Shown here: positions 5,868-12,843 of the stretch, piece after piece
Layout of the letters: each line of letters opens with the position of its first letter
How positions within the stretch are numbered: the first letter of the stretch is position 1
Assembly (NCBI GenBank): GCA_041557595.1
Contig: JBFFGE010000136.1
Span: 1-13,212, forward strand
Source of the DNA: JAOTYV01 sp041557595
GTDB taxonomy: Bacteria > Pseudomonadota > Alphaproteobacteria > UBA8366
Direction of reading: 5' to 3'
Length of the DNA: 13,212 nt
Translations under genes and position numbers: made by a program
The notes under the pieces: model-generated
What the model was told of the DNA's origin: nothing
The model's database searches: none
The model's input: the letters and a program-made list of their open reading frames with translations, nothing else

Positions 5868-5895
5868 TTGACTCGCGCGCCCGCGCGGGTATAGT
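5868..5895 (+). promoter_or_regulatory. Sigma-70-type promoter for rplU-rpmA
   Basis: TTGACT (5868-5873) and TATAGT (5890-5895) are separated by a 16-nt, very GC-rich spacer, and each hexamer matches the consensus at five of six positions. Transcription would start near 5902, leaving a leader of about 85 nt before the rplU ATG at 5986. This is the clearest promoter in the window. Confidence 0.75.
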
Positions 5896-5985
5896 CCCGC
5901 CGCGAGATAATTAGCCTCAAACCCATCCGATATTAGGGATTTCCCCCGGCAGCCGAAGGCGCGGGCGGCATCGAGTGACAGATCC

Positions 5986-6651
5986 ATGTATGCAGTGATC
6001 AAGACGGGCGGCAAACAGTACAAGGTTGCCAAGGACGACGTCATCGCAGTCGAGAAACTCGACGCGGAAAACGGCGCATCGGTGGAGTTGACCGAAGTCC
6101 TGTTGGTCGGCAACGGCAAGGACCACACCACGGGGACGCCGCTGGTCGATGGCGCGACGGTCGCCGCCGAGGTCGTGACGCAGACGCGCAGCAAGAAAAT
6201 CCTCGTTTTCAAGAAAAAGCGCCGCAAGGACTACCGCCGGACGCGGGGCCATCGCCAACTGGTAACCATGCTGCGGATCACCGATATTCTGACCGACGGC
6301 AAGAAGCCGGCGAAAACGGCCGCGGCCGCGGCGCCCAAAGCAGCGGCAGCCGCACCGGCGACAGCGCCCAAGGCGGAGGCCAAGCCGGCGCCTGAGGCGA
6401 AGCCAGAAGCGAAGGCCGAGACCAAGCCCGCGGCAAAACCGGCTGCGAAACCGGCGGCGAAACCGGCCGCCAAAAAGCCGGAAGACAAGCCCGAAACCAA
6501 GGCCAAGCCTGCCGCGAAGAAACCGGCGGCTAAAAAGCCGGCGGCAAAGAAACCGGCAGCGAAGAAGCCGGCCGCAAAACCCGCGGCCAAAAAGCCGCCG
6601 ACGAAGAAACCCGCGGCGAAGAAACCGGCGGCCAAGAAGCCCAAGGAGTAA
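5986..6651 (+). CDS. rplU: 50S ribosomal protein L21 with long Lys/Ala/Pro tail
   Basis: Residues 1-104 are a standard bL21: MYAVIKTGGKQYKV at the start, FKKKRRKDYRRTRGHRQ (75-91) as the rRNA-binding region and LRITDI near the end. bL21 binds 23S rRNA in the large subunit. Residues 105-221 are an added low-complexity tail of Ala, Lys and Pro, built late on from PAAK and PAAKK repeats like bacterial histone-H1-like proteins; ordinary bL21 is about 100 residues. Extended L21 tails occur in some alphaproteobacteria, so this is probably real and not a fusion error. The tail is in frame through to a TAA 5 nt before rpmA, whose ribosome binding site (AAGGAG) lies in the last rplU codons, so the two genes are translated together. 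The start is fixed by the family N-terminus; its ribosome binding site is weak. Confidence 0.97.
   Translation: MYAVIKTGGKQYKVAKDDVIAVEKLDAENGASVELTEVLLVGNGKDHTTGTPLVDGATVAAEVVTQTRSKKILVFKKKRRKDYRRTRGHRQLVTMLRITDILTDGKKPAKTAAAAAPKAAAAAPATAPKAEAKPAPEAKPEAKAETKPAAKPAAKPAAKPAAKKPEDKPETKAKPAAKKPAAKKPAAKKPAAKKPAAKPAAKKPPTKKPAAKKPAAKKPKE
6424..6648 (+). repeat. 12/15-bp coding repeats in the L21 tail
   Basis: Codons 147-221 of rplU consist of near-repeats encoding PAAK (12 bp) and PAAKK (15 bp), with synonymous changes at Pro, Ala and Lys codons. All units are multiples of three, so unit gain or loss would change the tail length but keep the frame. The long open frames on the minus strand across this stretch are by-products of the repeat. 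Confidence 0.8.
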
Positions 6652-6656
6652 GCCCG

Positions 6657-6926
6657 ATGGCACATAAAAAGGCAGGCGGCAGTTCACGAAACGGCCGCGA
6701 TTCAGCGGGCCGGCGGCTCGGCGTCAAGAAATACGGCGGCGAGGTCGTGATCCCCGGCAATATCATCGTGCGTCAGCGCGGCACCAAGGTTCATCCCGGC
6801 CGCAATGTCGGCATGGGCAAGGACCATACGCTGTTCGCACTGGTCGACGGCAAGGTTTCGTTTCACAAGACACGCGTGCGAACCACCGTACATGTGGAAC
6901 CGGCCGGCGTACCGGCAGCGGAATAA
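6657..6926 (+). CDS. rpmA: 50S ribosomal protein L27
   Basis: An 89-residue bL27 of normal length. MAHKKAGGSSRNGRDSAGRR is the typical N-terminus that reaches towards the peptidyl-transferase centre, followed by LGVKKYGGE, the IIVRQRGTKVHPGRNVGMGKD region and LVDGKV. The N-terminus begins directly at AHKK, so there is no cleavable Firmicutes-type extension. AAGGAG at 6643-6648 gives the ribosome binding site. It is co-transcribed with rplU from the promoter at 5868-5895; two hairpins and a T-run after the stop close the unit. Confidence 0.98.
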   Translation: MAHKKAGGSSRNGRDSAGRRLGVKKYGGEVVIPGNIIVRQRGTKVHPGRNVGMGKDHTLFALVDGKVSFHKTRVRTTVHVEPAGVPAAE

Positions 6927-6936
6927 ACTCGGTGGA

Positions 6937-6957
6937 GGAGCCACCGATGGTGGCTCC
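6937..6957 (+). other. Hairpin after rpmA
   Basis: GGAGCCACC-GAT-GGTGGCTCC is a perfect 9-bp stem with a 3-nt loop, 10 nt after the rpmA stop. No T-run follows. It may protect the rplU-rpmA mRNA 3' end or assist the terminator 26 nt downstream. Its 3' arm (CTCCC) could also pair weakly with the GGGAG of the terminator. Confidence 0.6.
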
Positions 6958-6983
6958 CAGCGAAGCACGAACCGAATTGCGGA

Positions 6984-7010
6984 GGGAGATGGCGGGCCAT
7001 CTCCCTTTTT
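6984..7010 (+). terminator. Intrinsic terminator of rplU-rpmA
   Basis: GGGAGATGGC-GG-GCCATCTCCC (in practice a 9-bp stem with a CGGG loop) is followed at once by five T. It separates the ribosomal protein genes from GNAT-obgE, so the downstream genes need read-through or a promoter of their own, which I could not identify. It also argues against the earlier in-frame start of the GNAT gene at 6932. Confidence 0.85.
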
Positions 7011-7036
7011 CATTCCTCCCGATGGAGGGCAGGTTC

Positions 7037-7582
7037 GTGGATATACTCCTGAAAACAAACCGGCTTACGCTCCTGCCGTTCCGGCTTGAAGATGCCCCGG
7101 CGGTGCAGGTCCTTGCCGGCAATTGGAACGTGGCGCGCATGACCGCACGCATCCCCCACCCCTATCCGGACGGCGCGGCCGAAGCCTGGATTGCCGGCCA
7201 GGATGCGGCGCGCGCCGACGGCACGGCCTATGGTTTCGCCATCGATTTTGCGGATCGGCTGGCCGGCGCCGTTGGCGTCATGCGCTGCGCAGACAAGGAA
7301 TTCGAACTCGGCTATTGGATTGGCGAACCCTGGTGGGGCCAGGGCATCGCCACCGAGGCCGCCGACCGCGTCGTGCGGTTCGCGTTCGAGGAGCTCGGCG
7401 CCGAAAAGCTGCGGGCGCAGCACCATGCCGGCAACGAGGCGTCCGGACGGGTGCTCCGGAAGTGTGGATTCCGCTATCTGAATGACGGATATTCATGGTC
7501 AACCGCGCGTGGTAAGGACGTGGACGTTCGCCGATACGCGTTGATCCGCGACCAGACCGAAAACCAACCGGTGCAAAGATGA
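7037..7582 (+). CDS. GNAT-family N-acetyltransferase (RimJ/RimL-like)
   Basis: A 181-residue acetyl-CoA-dependent transferase. TNRLTLLPFRLEDAPAV is the RimJ/RimL-like N-terminus. ELGYWIGEPWWGQGIATEA carries the acetyl-CoA pyrophosphate-binding motif (GQGIAT). AGNEASGRVLRKCGFRY is the usual C-terminal motif. I favour GTG 7037 because GGAGGG (7024-7029) lies 7 nt upstream; ATG 7022 overlaps that site and the frame further up runs through the terminator. The stop overlaps the obgE start (ATGA), so the two are translationally coupled. A GNAT gene between rpmA and obgE is common in alphaproteobacteria, and acetylation of a ribosomal protein or assembly factor is a reasonable guess, but the substrate is not shown. 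Confidence 0.88.
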   Translation: MDILLKTNRLTLLPFRLEDAPAVQVLAGNWNVARMTARIPHPYPDGAAEAWIAGQDAARADGTAYGFAIDFADRLAGAVGVMRCADKEFELGYWIGEPWWGQGIATEAADRVVRFAFEELGAEKLRAQHHAGNEASGRVLRKCGFRYLNDGYSWSTARGKDVDVRRYALIRDQTENQPVQR

Positions 7583-8634
7583 AATTCCTCGACCAGGCCA
7601 AGATATACGTCGAGAGCGGCAATGGCGGCGCCGGATGCCTGTCCTTTCGCCGCGAGCGCAATATTCCGCGCGGCGGACCTGATGGCGGCAATGGCGGCCG
7701 CGGTGGTGACGTTATCGTGGAGGCGGTCGACGGGCTCAATACCTTGATCGATTACCGCTACCGCCAGCATTTTCGCGCCAAAAGCGGCCAGCACGGCCAG
7801 GGTAAGCAGCGCTCGGGCGGCGCGGGCGATCCGGCGGTTCTGCACGTCCCCGCGGGGACGCAGATCTTGGCCGAGGACAACGAGACGCTGCTCGCCGACC
7901 TATCCGCGGTCGGGCAGCGGATCGTGCTGCTCGCAGGCGGCGACGGCGGATACGGCAATTTGCATTTCAAGAGTTCGACAAACCGGGCGCCGCGGCGGGC
8001 CGATCCCGGCGCGGCCGGCAGCGACATGTGGATCTGGCTGCGCCTGAAGTTGTTGGCGGATGCCGGGTTGGTCGGCCTGCCCAATGCCGGAAAATCGACC
8101 TTCCTCTCGGCGACGACACGCGCCACGCCCAAGATCGCCGACTATCCCTTTACCACCCTGCACCCGCAACTCGGCGTGGTCTATGTCGACGGACGCGAAT
8201 TCGTGCTGGCCGACATCCCCGGGCTGATCGAAGGCGCCCATCGGGGACAGGGGCTGGGCGACCGCTTTCTCGGCCATGTCGAGCGCTGCAGCGTGTTGCT
8301 GCACCTCATTGAAGGTACCCAGCCCGACGTCGGCCAGGCCTACCGGACCATTCGGCACGAGTTGCAGGCCTACGGCGCCGGCCTTGCGGAAAAGCCCGAA
8401 ATTATCGGCCTGAACAAATGCGACGCCATGACGGAAGCCGAAATCGCCGACCGAAGCGCGGCGCTCGAAGCCGTCGCATCGGCCCCGGTGCTCGCCTTGT
8501 CCGGGGTCGCGGGCGACGGCGTTGAATCGGTCCTGCGCGCGCTCCTGGCGACGATTGACCGCCACCGCTCCGGCGAAGCCGCGGCCGCGGTCGAGCGGAC
8601 GGCCGAAACCACAAGCCGGACCTGGACGCCATGA
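7579..8634 (+). CDS. obgE: GTPase ObgE/CgtA, ribosome assembly
   Basis: A 351-residue essential-type GTPase acting in late 50S assembly and stress control. The Gly-rich Obg domain fills residues 1-157 (GNGGAGCLSFRRE, GGPDGGNGGRGGDV). The G domain has G1 GLPNAGKS (166-173), switch ADYPFTT (188-194), G3 DIPG (212-215), G4 NKCD (279-282) and G5 SGVAG (308-312). The C-terminal OCT domain of Bacillus Obg is absent; the protein ends in a short Ala/Arg tail, normal for alphaproteobacteria. It overlaps the GNAT gene by 4 nt upstream and proB by 4 nt downstream (both ATGA). No strong ribosome binding site precedes the ATG, which fits coupled translation. Confidence 0.97.
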   Translation: MKFLDQAKIYVESGNGGAGCLSFRRERNIPRGGPDGGNGGRGGDVIVEAVDGLNTLIDYRYRQHFRAKSGQHGQGKQRSGGAGDPAVLHVPAGTQILAEDNETLLADLSAVGQRIVLLAGGDGGYGNLHFKSSTNRAPRRADPGAAGSDMWIWLRLKLLADAGLVGLPNAGKSTFLSATTRATPKIADYPFTTLHPQLGVVYVDGREFVLADIPGLIEGAHRGQGLGDRFLGHVERCSVLLHLIEGTQPDVGQAYRTIRHELQAYGAGLAEKPEIIGLNKCDAMTEAEIADRSAALEAVASAPVLALSGVAGDGVESVLRALLATIDRHRSGEAAAAVERTAETTSRTWTP

Positions 8635-9755
8635 CCGAATTGCACGGCATAGGCAAACGCCTGGTCGTGAAGATCGGATCGTCCCTGCTGGTGGACGATG
8701 CGACCGGCGTGATTCGTCAGGACTGGCTGAACGCCCTGGCGGAAGACATCGCCGAATGCCAGCGTCAGGGACGGGAGGTCCTCGTCGTCTCGTCGGGCGC
8801 GATCGCCGCCGGCCGCCGCCATCTCGGACTAACGGACACCAGCCGATCGCTGCGCCTGGAAGAAAAGCAGGCGGCGGCGGCGACCGGCCAGATCCGGCTC
8901 GCGCACGCCTACCAACAGGCGCTGGCGCCGCACAATATTACGGTGGCGCAGATCCTGCTCACGCCGGACGACACGGAGGAACGGCGACGCCACCTCAACG
9001 CCCGCAGCACCTTGGTGCAGCTTCTGGCCTTGCGGGCGGTGCCGCTGATCAACGAAAACGACACCGTGGCCACGGCGGAAATCCGGTTCGGCGACAACGA
9101 CCGGTTGGCCGCCCGCGTTGCCGCGATGGTATCGGCGGAAAGCCTGATCCTGCTATCCGATATCGACGGTCTGTACGACAAGGATCCGCGCCACCATCCG
9201 ACGGCCCAGCGGCTGGAGGTGGTATCGGAGATCACGCCGGAGATCGAGGCGATGGCGGGTCATGCGGCGCCGGGTTATTCTTCGGGCGGCATGGTGACCA
9301 AACTGCAGGCGGCCCGAATCGCAACGTCCGGCGGCTGCCGCATGGCGATCGCCGACGGCCGCGCGATGCATCCGTTGCGCGGCCTTGGCGCGGGCGCGCC
9401 CTGCACCTGGTTCGCGGCCGCGGCAACGCCGCGAACCGCCCGCAAAACCTGGATCGCCGGCGCCCTCAATCCGGTCGGCGCCGTTACCGTGGACGCGGGC
9501 GCGGAACGTGCGCTGAACAGCGGGAAGAGCCTACTGCCGGCGGGCGTCACCGCCGTTACCGGGAATTTCGACCGCGGCGACGCTGTGCGCATAGAATCGG
9601 CGGGCGGGCGCGAGATCGGCCGCGGCCTCTCGGCCTATTCGAGTGTGGATGCCGGCTTGATTGCCGGTCACAAGAGCCGTGAAATCGAGGCTATTCTTGG
9701 CTATCGTGGCCGGGACGAGATGATCCACCGGGACGATCTCGTCCTGAACGGATAA
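8631..9755 (+). CDS. proB: Glutamate 5-kinase
   Basis: A 374-residue enzyme that phosphorylates L-glutamate to gamma-glutamyl phosphate, the first step of proline synthesis, using ATP. The amino-acid kinase domain shows LVVKIGSSLLV (11-21, with Lys14), VSSGAIAAG (53-61), LINENDT (139-145), RFGDNDRLAA (152-161), LLSDIDGLYDKDP (174-186) and SSGGMVTKLQAA (217-228). A C-terminal PUA domain covers about 276-350. This two-domain length equals that of E. coli ProB, so proline feedback inhibition is likely. The ATG overlaps the obgE stop by 4 nt. proA follows after 14 nt, and ProA takes over the unstable product. Confidence 0.97.
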   Translation: MTELHGIGKRLVVKIGSSLLVDDATGVIRQDWLNALAEDIAECQRQGREVLVVSSGAIAAGRRHLGLTDTSRSLRLEEKQAAAATGQIRLAHAYQQALAPHNITVAQILLTPDDTEERRRHLNARSTLVQLLALRAVPLINENDTVATAEIRFGDNDRLAARVAAMVSAESLILLSDIDGLYDKDPRHHPTAQRLEVVSEITPEIEAMAGHAAPGYSSGGMVTKLQAARIATSGGCRMAIADGRAMHPLRGLGAGAPCTWFAAAATPRTARKTWIAGALNPVGAVTVDAGAERALNSGKSLLPAGVTAVTGNFDRGDAVRIESAGGREIGRGLSAYSSVDAGLIAGHKSREIEAILGYRGRDEMIHRDDLVLNG

Positions 9756-9769
9756 AAGGGACCAGGCGG

Positions 9770-11062
9770 ATGGCGAACGGCACGGATAGGCTCACCGAAG
9801 GGGCCGATGCGGTCGAAACCCAGGTACGGCGCATCGCGATGCGCGCGCGCGACGCGGCGCATGCATTGGCATCCGCCGACAGCGCCGCAAAAATCACCGC
9901 ATTGCAAGCCGCCGCGGCGGCCATCCGCGGCCACGCCGCGCCGCTGCTCGACGCCAATGCGAAGGATTTGGCCTATGCACGCGAAAAAGGCCTGACCGCG
10001 GCGATGACCGACCGGCTCCTGCTCGACCAGGGCAGGATCGAAGCCATGGCGAGCGGGTTGGAAGCGGTCGCCGATCTGCCGGACCCGGTCGGCGATATCA
10101 TGGCGGAATGGGAGCGTCCCAACGGTCTGCGGATCGCCCGTGTGCGGGTGCCGCTCGGCGTGATCGGCATCATCTACGAATCCCGGCCCAACGTGACCGC
10201 CGATGCGGGCAGCCTGTGCCTCAAAGCCGGCAATGCGGCGATCCTGCGCGGCGGGTCGGAAAGCCTGCACTCCTCGACCGTGATCGCCGACTGCCTGCGC
10301 GACGGATTGCGCCAGGCGAACCTTCCGGTCGACGCGGTGCAGCTCGTGCCGACCCGGGACCGGGCGGCGGTCGGCGCCATGCTGCGCATGGCCGATCTGA
10401 TCGACATCATCGTGCCGCGCGGCGGTAAATCCCTGATCGAACGGGTGATGGCCGAATCCCGCATTCCGGTGATCGCGCATCTGGAAGGCAATTGTCACAT
10501 ATACGTCCATGAAGCCGCCGATCCCGCGATGGCGCGCGACGTCACCCTCAACGCGAAAATGCGCCGCACCGGCGTCTGCGGCGCCGCCGAATCCCTGCTC
10601 ATCGACCGGGAGGCGGCCGACAGGCAGCTCCCCGGCATCGTCGACGCCTTGAGCGAGGCCGGATGCGAGGTGCGCGGCGACGACCGCGCGCGCGCGATCG
10701 ACCCCCGGGTCGTTGCGGCGACGGAACAGGATTGGGATACGGAATATCTCGATGCGATTATTTCGGTGAAGGTGGTCGATGGACTGCCGGATGCTATCGA
10801 TCACATCAACCGGCACGGCTCGCACCACACGGATTCGATCGTCACCGGGGACCAATCGGCCGCGGACGCCTTCCTCCAGCGCGTCGACAGCAGCATCGTG
10901 CTGCACAACGCCTCGACACAATTCGCCGATGGCGGCGAATTCGGCATGGGCGCGGAGATCGGCATTTCCACCGGCAAGCTGCATGCACGGGGACCGGTCG
11001 GCGCGGAACAGCTCACCAGTTTCAAATACGTGGTGCGCGGCGACGGTCAAGTACGGCCTTGA
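9770..11062 (+). CDS. proA: Glutamate-5-semialdehyde dehydrogenase (gamma-glutamyl phosphate reductase)
   Basis: A 430-residue NADPH-dependent reductase making glutamate 5-semialdehyde from the ProB product, the second step of proline synthesis. It belongs to the aldehyde dehydrogenase superfamily. IGIIYESRPNVTADAGSLC (132-150), KAGNAAILRGGSES (152-165) and VPRGGKSLI (215-223) are family blocks. MRRTGVCGAAES places the catalytic cysteine at residue 270. The C-terminal GEFGMGAEIGISTGKLHARGP is also diagnostic. Length is normal. The start follows proB by 14 nt with a weak purine stretch (AAAAGGG) upstream. The stop codon overlaps an ATG (TGATG) that opens a 14-codon frame leading into nadD. Confidence 0.97.
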   Translation: MANGTDRLTEGADAVETQVRRIAMRARDAAHALASADSAAKITALQAAAAAIRGHAAPLLDANAKDLAYAREKGLTAAMTDRLLLDQGRIEAMASGLEAVADLPDPVGDIMAEWERPNGLRIARVRVPLGVIGIIYESRPNVTADAGSLCLKAGNAAILRGGSESLHSSTVIADCLRDGLRQANLPVDAVQLVPTRDRAAVGAMLRMADLIDIIVPRGGKSLIERVMAESRIPVIAHLEGNCHIYVHEAADPAMARDVTLNAKMRRTGVCGAAESLLIDREAADRQLPGIVDALSEAGCEVRGDDRARAIDPRVVAATEQDWDTEYLDAIISVKVVDGLPDAIDHINRHGSHHTDSIVTGDQSAADAFLQRVDSSIVLHNASTQFADGGEFGMGAEIGISTGKLHARGPVGAEQLTSFKYVVRGDGQVRP

Positions 11063-11106
11063 TGACCGCGCAATCCCTGTCCACGACTCACTCCGCGGCC
11101 CCGTGA
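11062..11106 (+). CDS. Possible 14-codon coupling ORF between proA and nadD
   Basis: ATG 11062 overlaps the proA stop as TGATG, and the frame runs MTAQSLSTTHSAAP to a TGA at 11104-11106. That TGA overlaps the likely GTG start of nadD (GTGA). It bridges exactly the 40-nt gap between the two genes. The nadD start has no visible ribosome binding site, so termination-reinitiation through this short frame would explain its translation. No peptide function is implied, and the arrangement could be chance. Confidence 0.35.
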   Translation: MTAQSLSTTHSAAP

Positions 11107-11741
11107 AAACGCCGCCCCCGGATCGACCGCCCAGCCGCGGCGCGTGGTTGCGGCGCATCGGATTGTTGGGCGGCTCCTTCAATCCCGCCCATGAAGGCCA
11201 CCTCCACATCAGCCGCATGGCATTACAGAGGCTCGCGCTGGACGAAGTCTGGTGGCTCGTCTCACCGCAAAACCCGCTTAAAACGAGCGCGGGCATGGCG
11301 CCGCTGGCGGCAAGATTGGACGCCGCCGCCGCCATGGCCCGCCACCCGCGCATCCGGGTTGCCGACCTCGAACGGCGGCTTGGTACGCGATACACGGTCG
11401 ATACGCTGCGTGCGCTCTGCCGCCGCCATCGCGACTGCCGTTTCGTTTGGCTGATGGGCGCGGACAATCTGGCGCAGATGCCGCAGTGGAAATCCTGGAC
11501 GGCGATCTTCGGTTTGGCCGGAATCGCGGTTTTCGCGCGGCCGGGCTATTCTCTCAAAGCATTGGCGGGATGCGCCGCCTCGCGCTATGCACGATGTCGG
11601 CTGGGCGAACACGCGGCGCCGTGCCTGGCATTCGGCGCGCCGCCCAAATGGGTATTCCTGAAGGTACGATTGCACCCGGCCTCATCGACCGCTATAAGGG
11701 CGGGCCTCACGGATCGGCAGGAACCGCCGCCAGCGACTTGA
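11103..11741 (+). CDS. nadD: Nicotinate-nucleotide adenylyltransferase
   Basis: A 212-residue enzyme joining nicotinate mononucleotide and ATP to form deamido-NAD, in the NAD synthesis pathway. The nucleotidyltransferase motifs are GGSFNPAHEGHLHIS (23-37, the GxFxPxHxGH signature), FVWLMGADNLAQMPQWKSW (114-132) and SSTAIRAG (194-201, the ISSTxIR motif). The open frame extends far upstream inside proA, but family similarity begins near residue 18. GTG 11103 is the nearest usable start; a TTG further in is possible. No ribosome binding site is visible, so coupling through the small ORF before it is plausible. The stop overlaps the presumed rsfS start (TTGA). Confidence 0.92.
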   Translation: MKTPPPDRPPSRGAWLRRIGLLGGSFNPAHEGHLHISRMALQRLALDEVWWLVSPQNPLKTSAGMAPLAARLDAAAAMARHPRIRVADLERRLGTRYTVDTLRALCRRHRDCRFVWLMGADNLAQMPQWKSWTAIFGLAGIAVFARPGYSLKALAGCAASRYARCRLGEHAAPCLAFGAPPKWVFLKVRLHPASSTAIRAGLTDRQEPPPAT

Positions 11742-12166
11742 GCAAAGGGCGCTTCCACGGAAAGATTGGGGAACGGATCATAGCTTCGAAAAAGCCAATT
11801 TCGGCGGAATCGTCACCACTCCTGGCGCTCATCGAGCAGTCGTTGGATGACGACCAGGCGATCGACACCAGTATCATCGACCTACAAGGCAAAACCAGTA
11901 TCGCCGACCACATGGTCGTGGCGTCGGGACGGTCGCATCGCCATGTCGGCGCGATGACCGAACATCTGGTGCGACGCCTCAAGTCCGAGGGGTTCGGTCC
12001 GGTTTCGGTGGAAGGCCAGACGCATTGCGACTGGGTGTTGATCGACGCAGGGGACGTATTGGTCCACCTGTTCCGCCCGGAAGTCCGCGAATTCTACAAG
12101 CTGGAAAAGCTCTGGGCCCAGGTGCCGCCGGACAGCGTCCATCGCATCAGCGGCTCGGCCGGCTAA
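11738..12166 (+). CDS. rsfS: Ribosome silencing factor RsfS
   Basis: A RsfS/Iojap family protein that binds uL14 on the 50S subunit and blocks subunit joining when nutrients are short. LQGKTSIADHMVVASGRSHRHV (49-70), VEGQTHCDWVLIDAGDVLVHLF (91-112) and REFYKLEKLW (117-126) match the family. The frame is open far upstream inside nadD; I place the start at TTG 11738, which overlaps the nadD stop as TTGA and gives 142 residues. AGGA at 11719-11722 is 15 nt away, too far to be a good ribosome binding site. About 25 residues precede the family core, so a start further in is also possible. Pairing with nadD and rlmH is conserved in many bacteria. Confidence 0.92.
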   Translation: MSKGRFHGKIGERIIASKKPISAESSPLLALIEQSLDDDQAIDTSIIDLQGKTSIADHMVVASGRSHRHVGAMTEHLVRRLKSEGFGPVSVEGQTHCDWVLIDAGDVLVHLFRPEVREFYKLEKLWAQVPPDSVHRISGSAG

Positions 12167-12185
12167 CCGGCCCCCGGGCGGACCG

Positions 12186-12644
12186 GTGCGCATTGTCATC
12201 GCCGCGGTCGGTCGCGCCCGAAAAGGGCCCGAGCAAGCGCTCATCGATCTCTACAAGCGGCGCCTGCGCTGGCCATTGGAAATCCGCGAAGTCGAGGAAA
12301 AGCGGCCCCTGGATACCGCCGGACGCAAACAGCGCGAAGCGGACTTGCTGCGCGCCGCGATCCCGGCGGACGCGGTGATCGTCGCCCTCGACGAGCGGGG
12401 AAAGACCCTGAGCAGCGCGTCCTTCGCCGCGCAACTCGGCCGATGGCAGGACTCCGGGCATCGCGATATCGCATTCCTGATCGGCGGCGCCGACGGCCTC
12501 GATGAAGCGCTTCGCGCCGAGGCGGGCCTCGAAATAGCCCTCGGACAGATGACATGGCCGCATCTGCTGGCGCGCGCCATGCTGGTCGAACAGCTGTATC
12601 GGGCGGAAAGCATCCTGGCGGGCCATCCCTATCATCGCGCCTGA
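12186..12644 (+). CDS. rlmH: 23S rRNA (pseudouridine1915-N3)-methyltransferase RlmH
   Basis: A 152-residue SPOUT methyltransferase that uses SAM to methylate pseudouridine 1915 in helix 69 of 23S rRNA. MRIVIAAVGRARKGPEQALI is the typical N-terminus, ALDERGK (67-73) and FLIGGADG (97-104) form the SAM-binding trefoil knot, and TWPHLLARAMLVEQLYRA (123-140) with GHPYHR at the end is diagnostic. The length is normal. It starts with GTG 19 nt after rsfS, behind a weak GGGCGGA. It closes the compact run, and a 199-nt gap follows. Confidence 0.96.
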   Translation: MRIVIAAVGRARKGPEQALIDLYKRRLRWPLEIREVEEKRPLDTAGRKQREADLLRAAIPADAVIVALDERGKTLSSASFAAQLGRWQDSGHRDIAFLIGGADGLDEALRAEAGLEIALGQMTWPHLLARAMLVEQLYRAESILAGHPYHRA

Positions 12645-12843
12645 AGCCCCGGCGGCGGCTTGAAGATCGGCTTTGCGGGCCGATATTGTCGGAAGTGAGC
12701 CAATTTCCCCGAAACGCGCCCGGCTTGCCGCCGAAACCGGCGCGCCCCGGATCGGGAGAGATCGTTTCCAATTCCGAGGAATCCGAGTATTCTCCGGCCA
12801 TCGATCAACCCGGCCGCCAGCGCCGAAACCGACAGTGCCACCG

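Noticed and set aside
5917..6687. Long minus-strand frames opposite rplU, rich in Arg/Gly/Leu or Ala/Gly/Phe
   Set aside because: They mirror the low-complexity Lys/Ala/Pro repeat of the L21 tail and have no independent support.
8522..9682. A 386-codon plus-strand frame overlapping obgE and proB
   Set aside because: Arg/Gly/Pro-rich out-of-frame translation of proB without any recognisable motif.
9701..11467. A 588-codon minus-strand frame opposite proA and nadD
   Set aside because: High-GC antisense shadow; both genes on the plus strand are clear and complete.
12645..12843. Promoter and terminator candidates between rlmH and gpmI
   Set aside because: Stems such as AAGCC/GGCTT and ATCGGC/GCCGAT lack T-runs, and TTTCCA-17-TATTCT matches the consensus poorly, so I did not list them as features.
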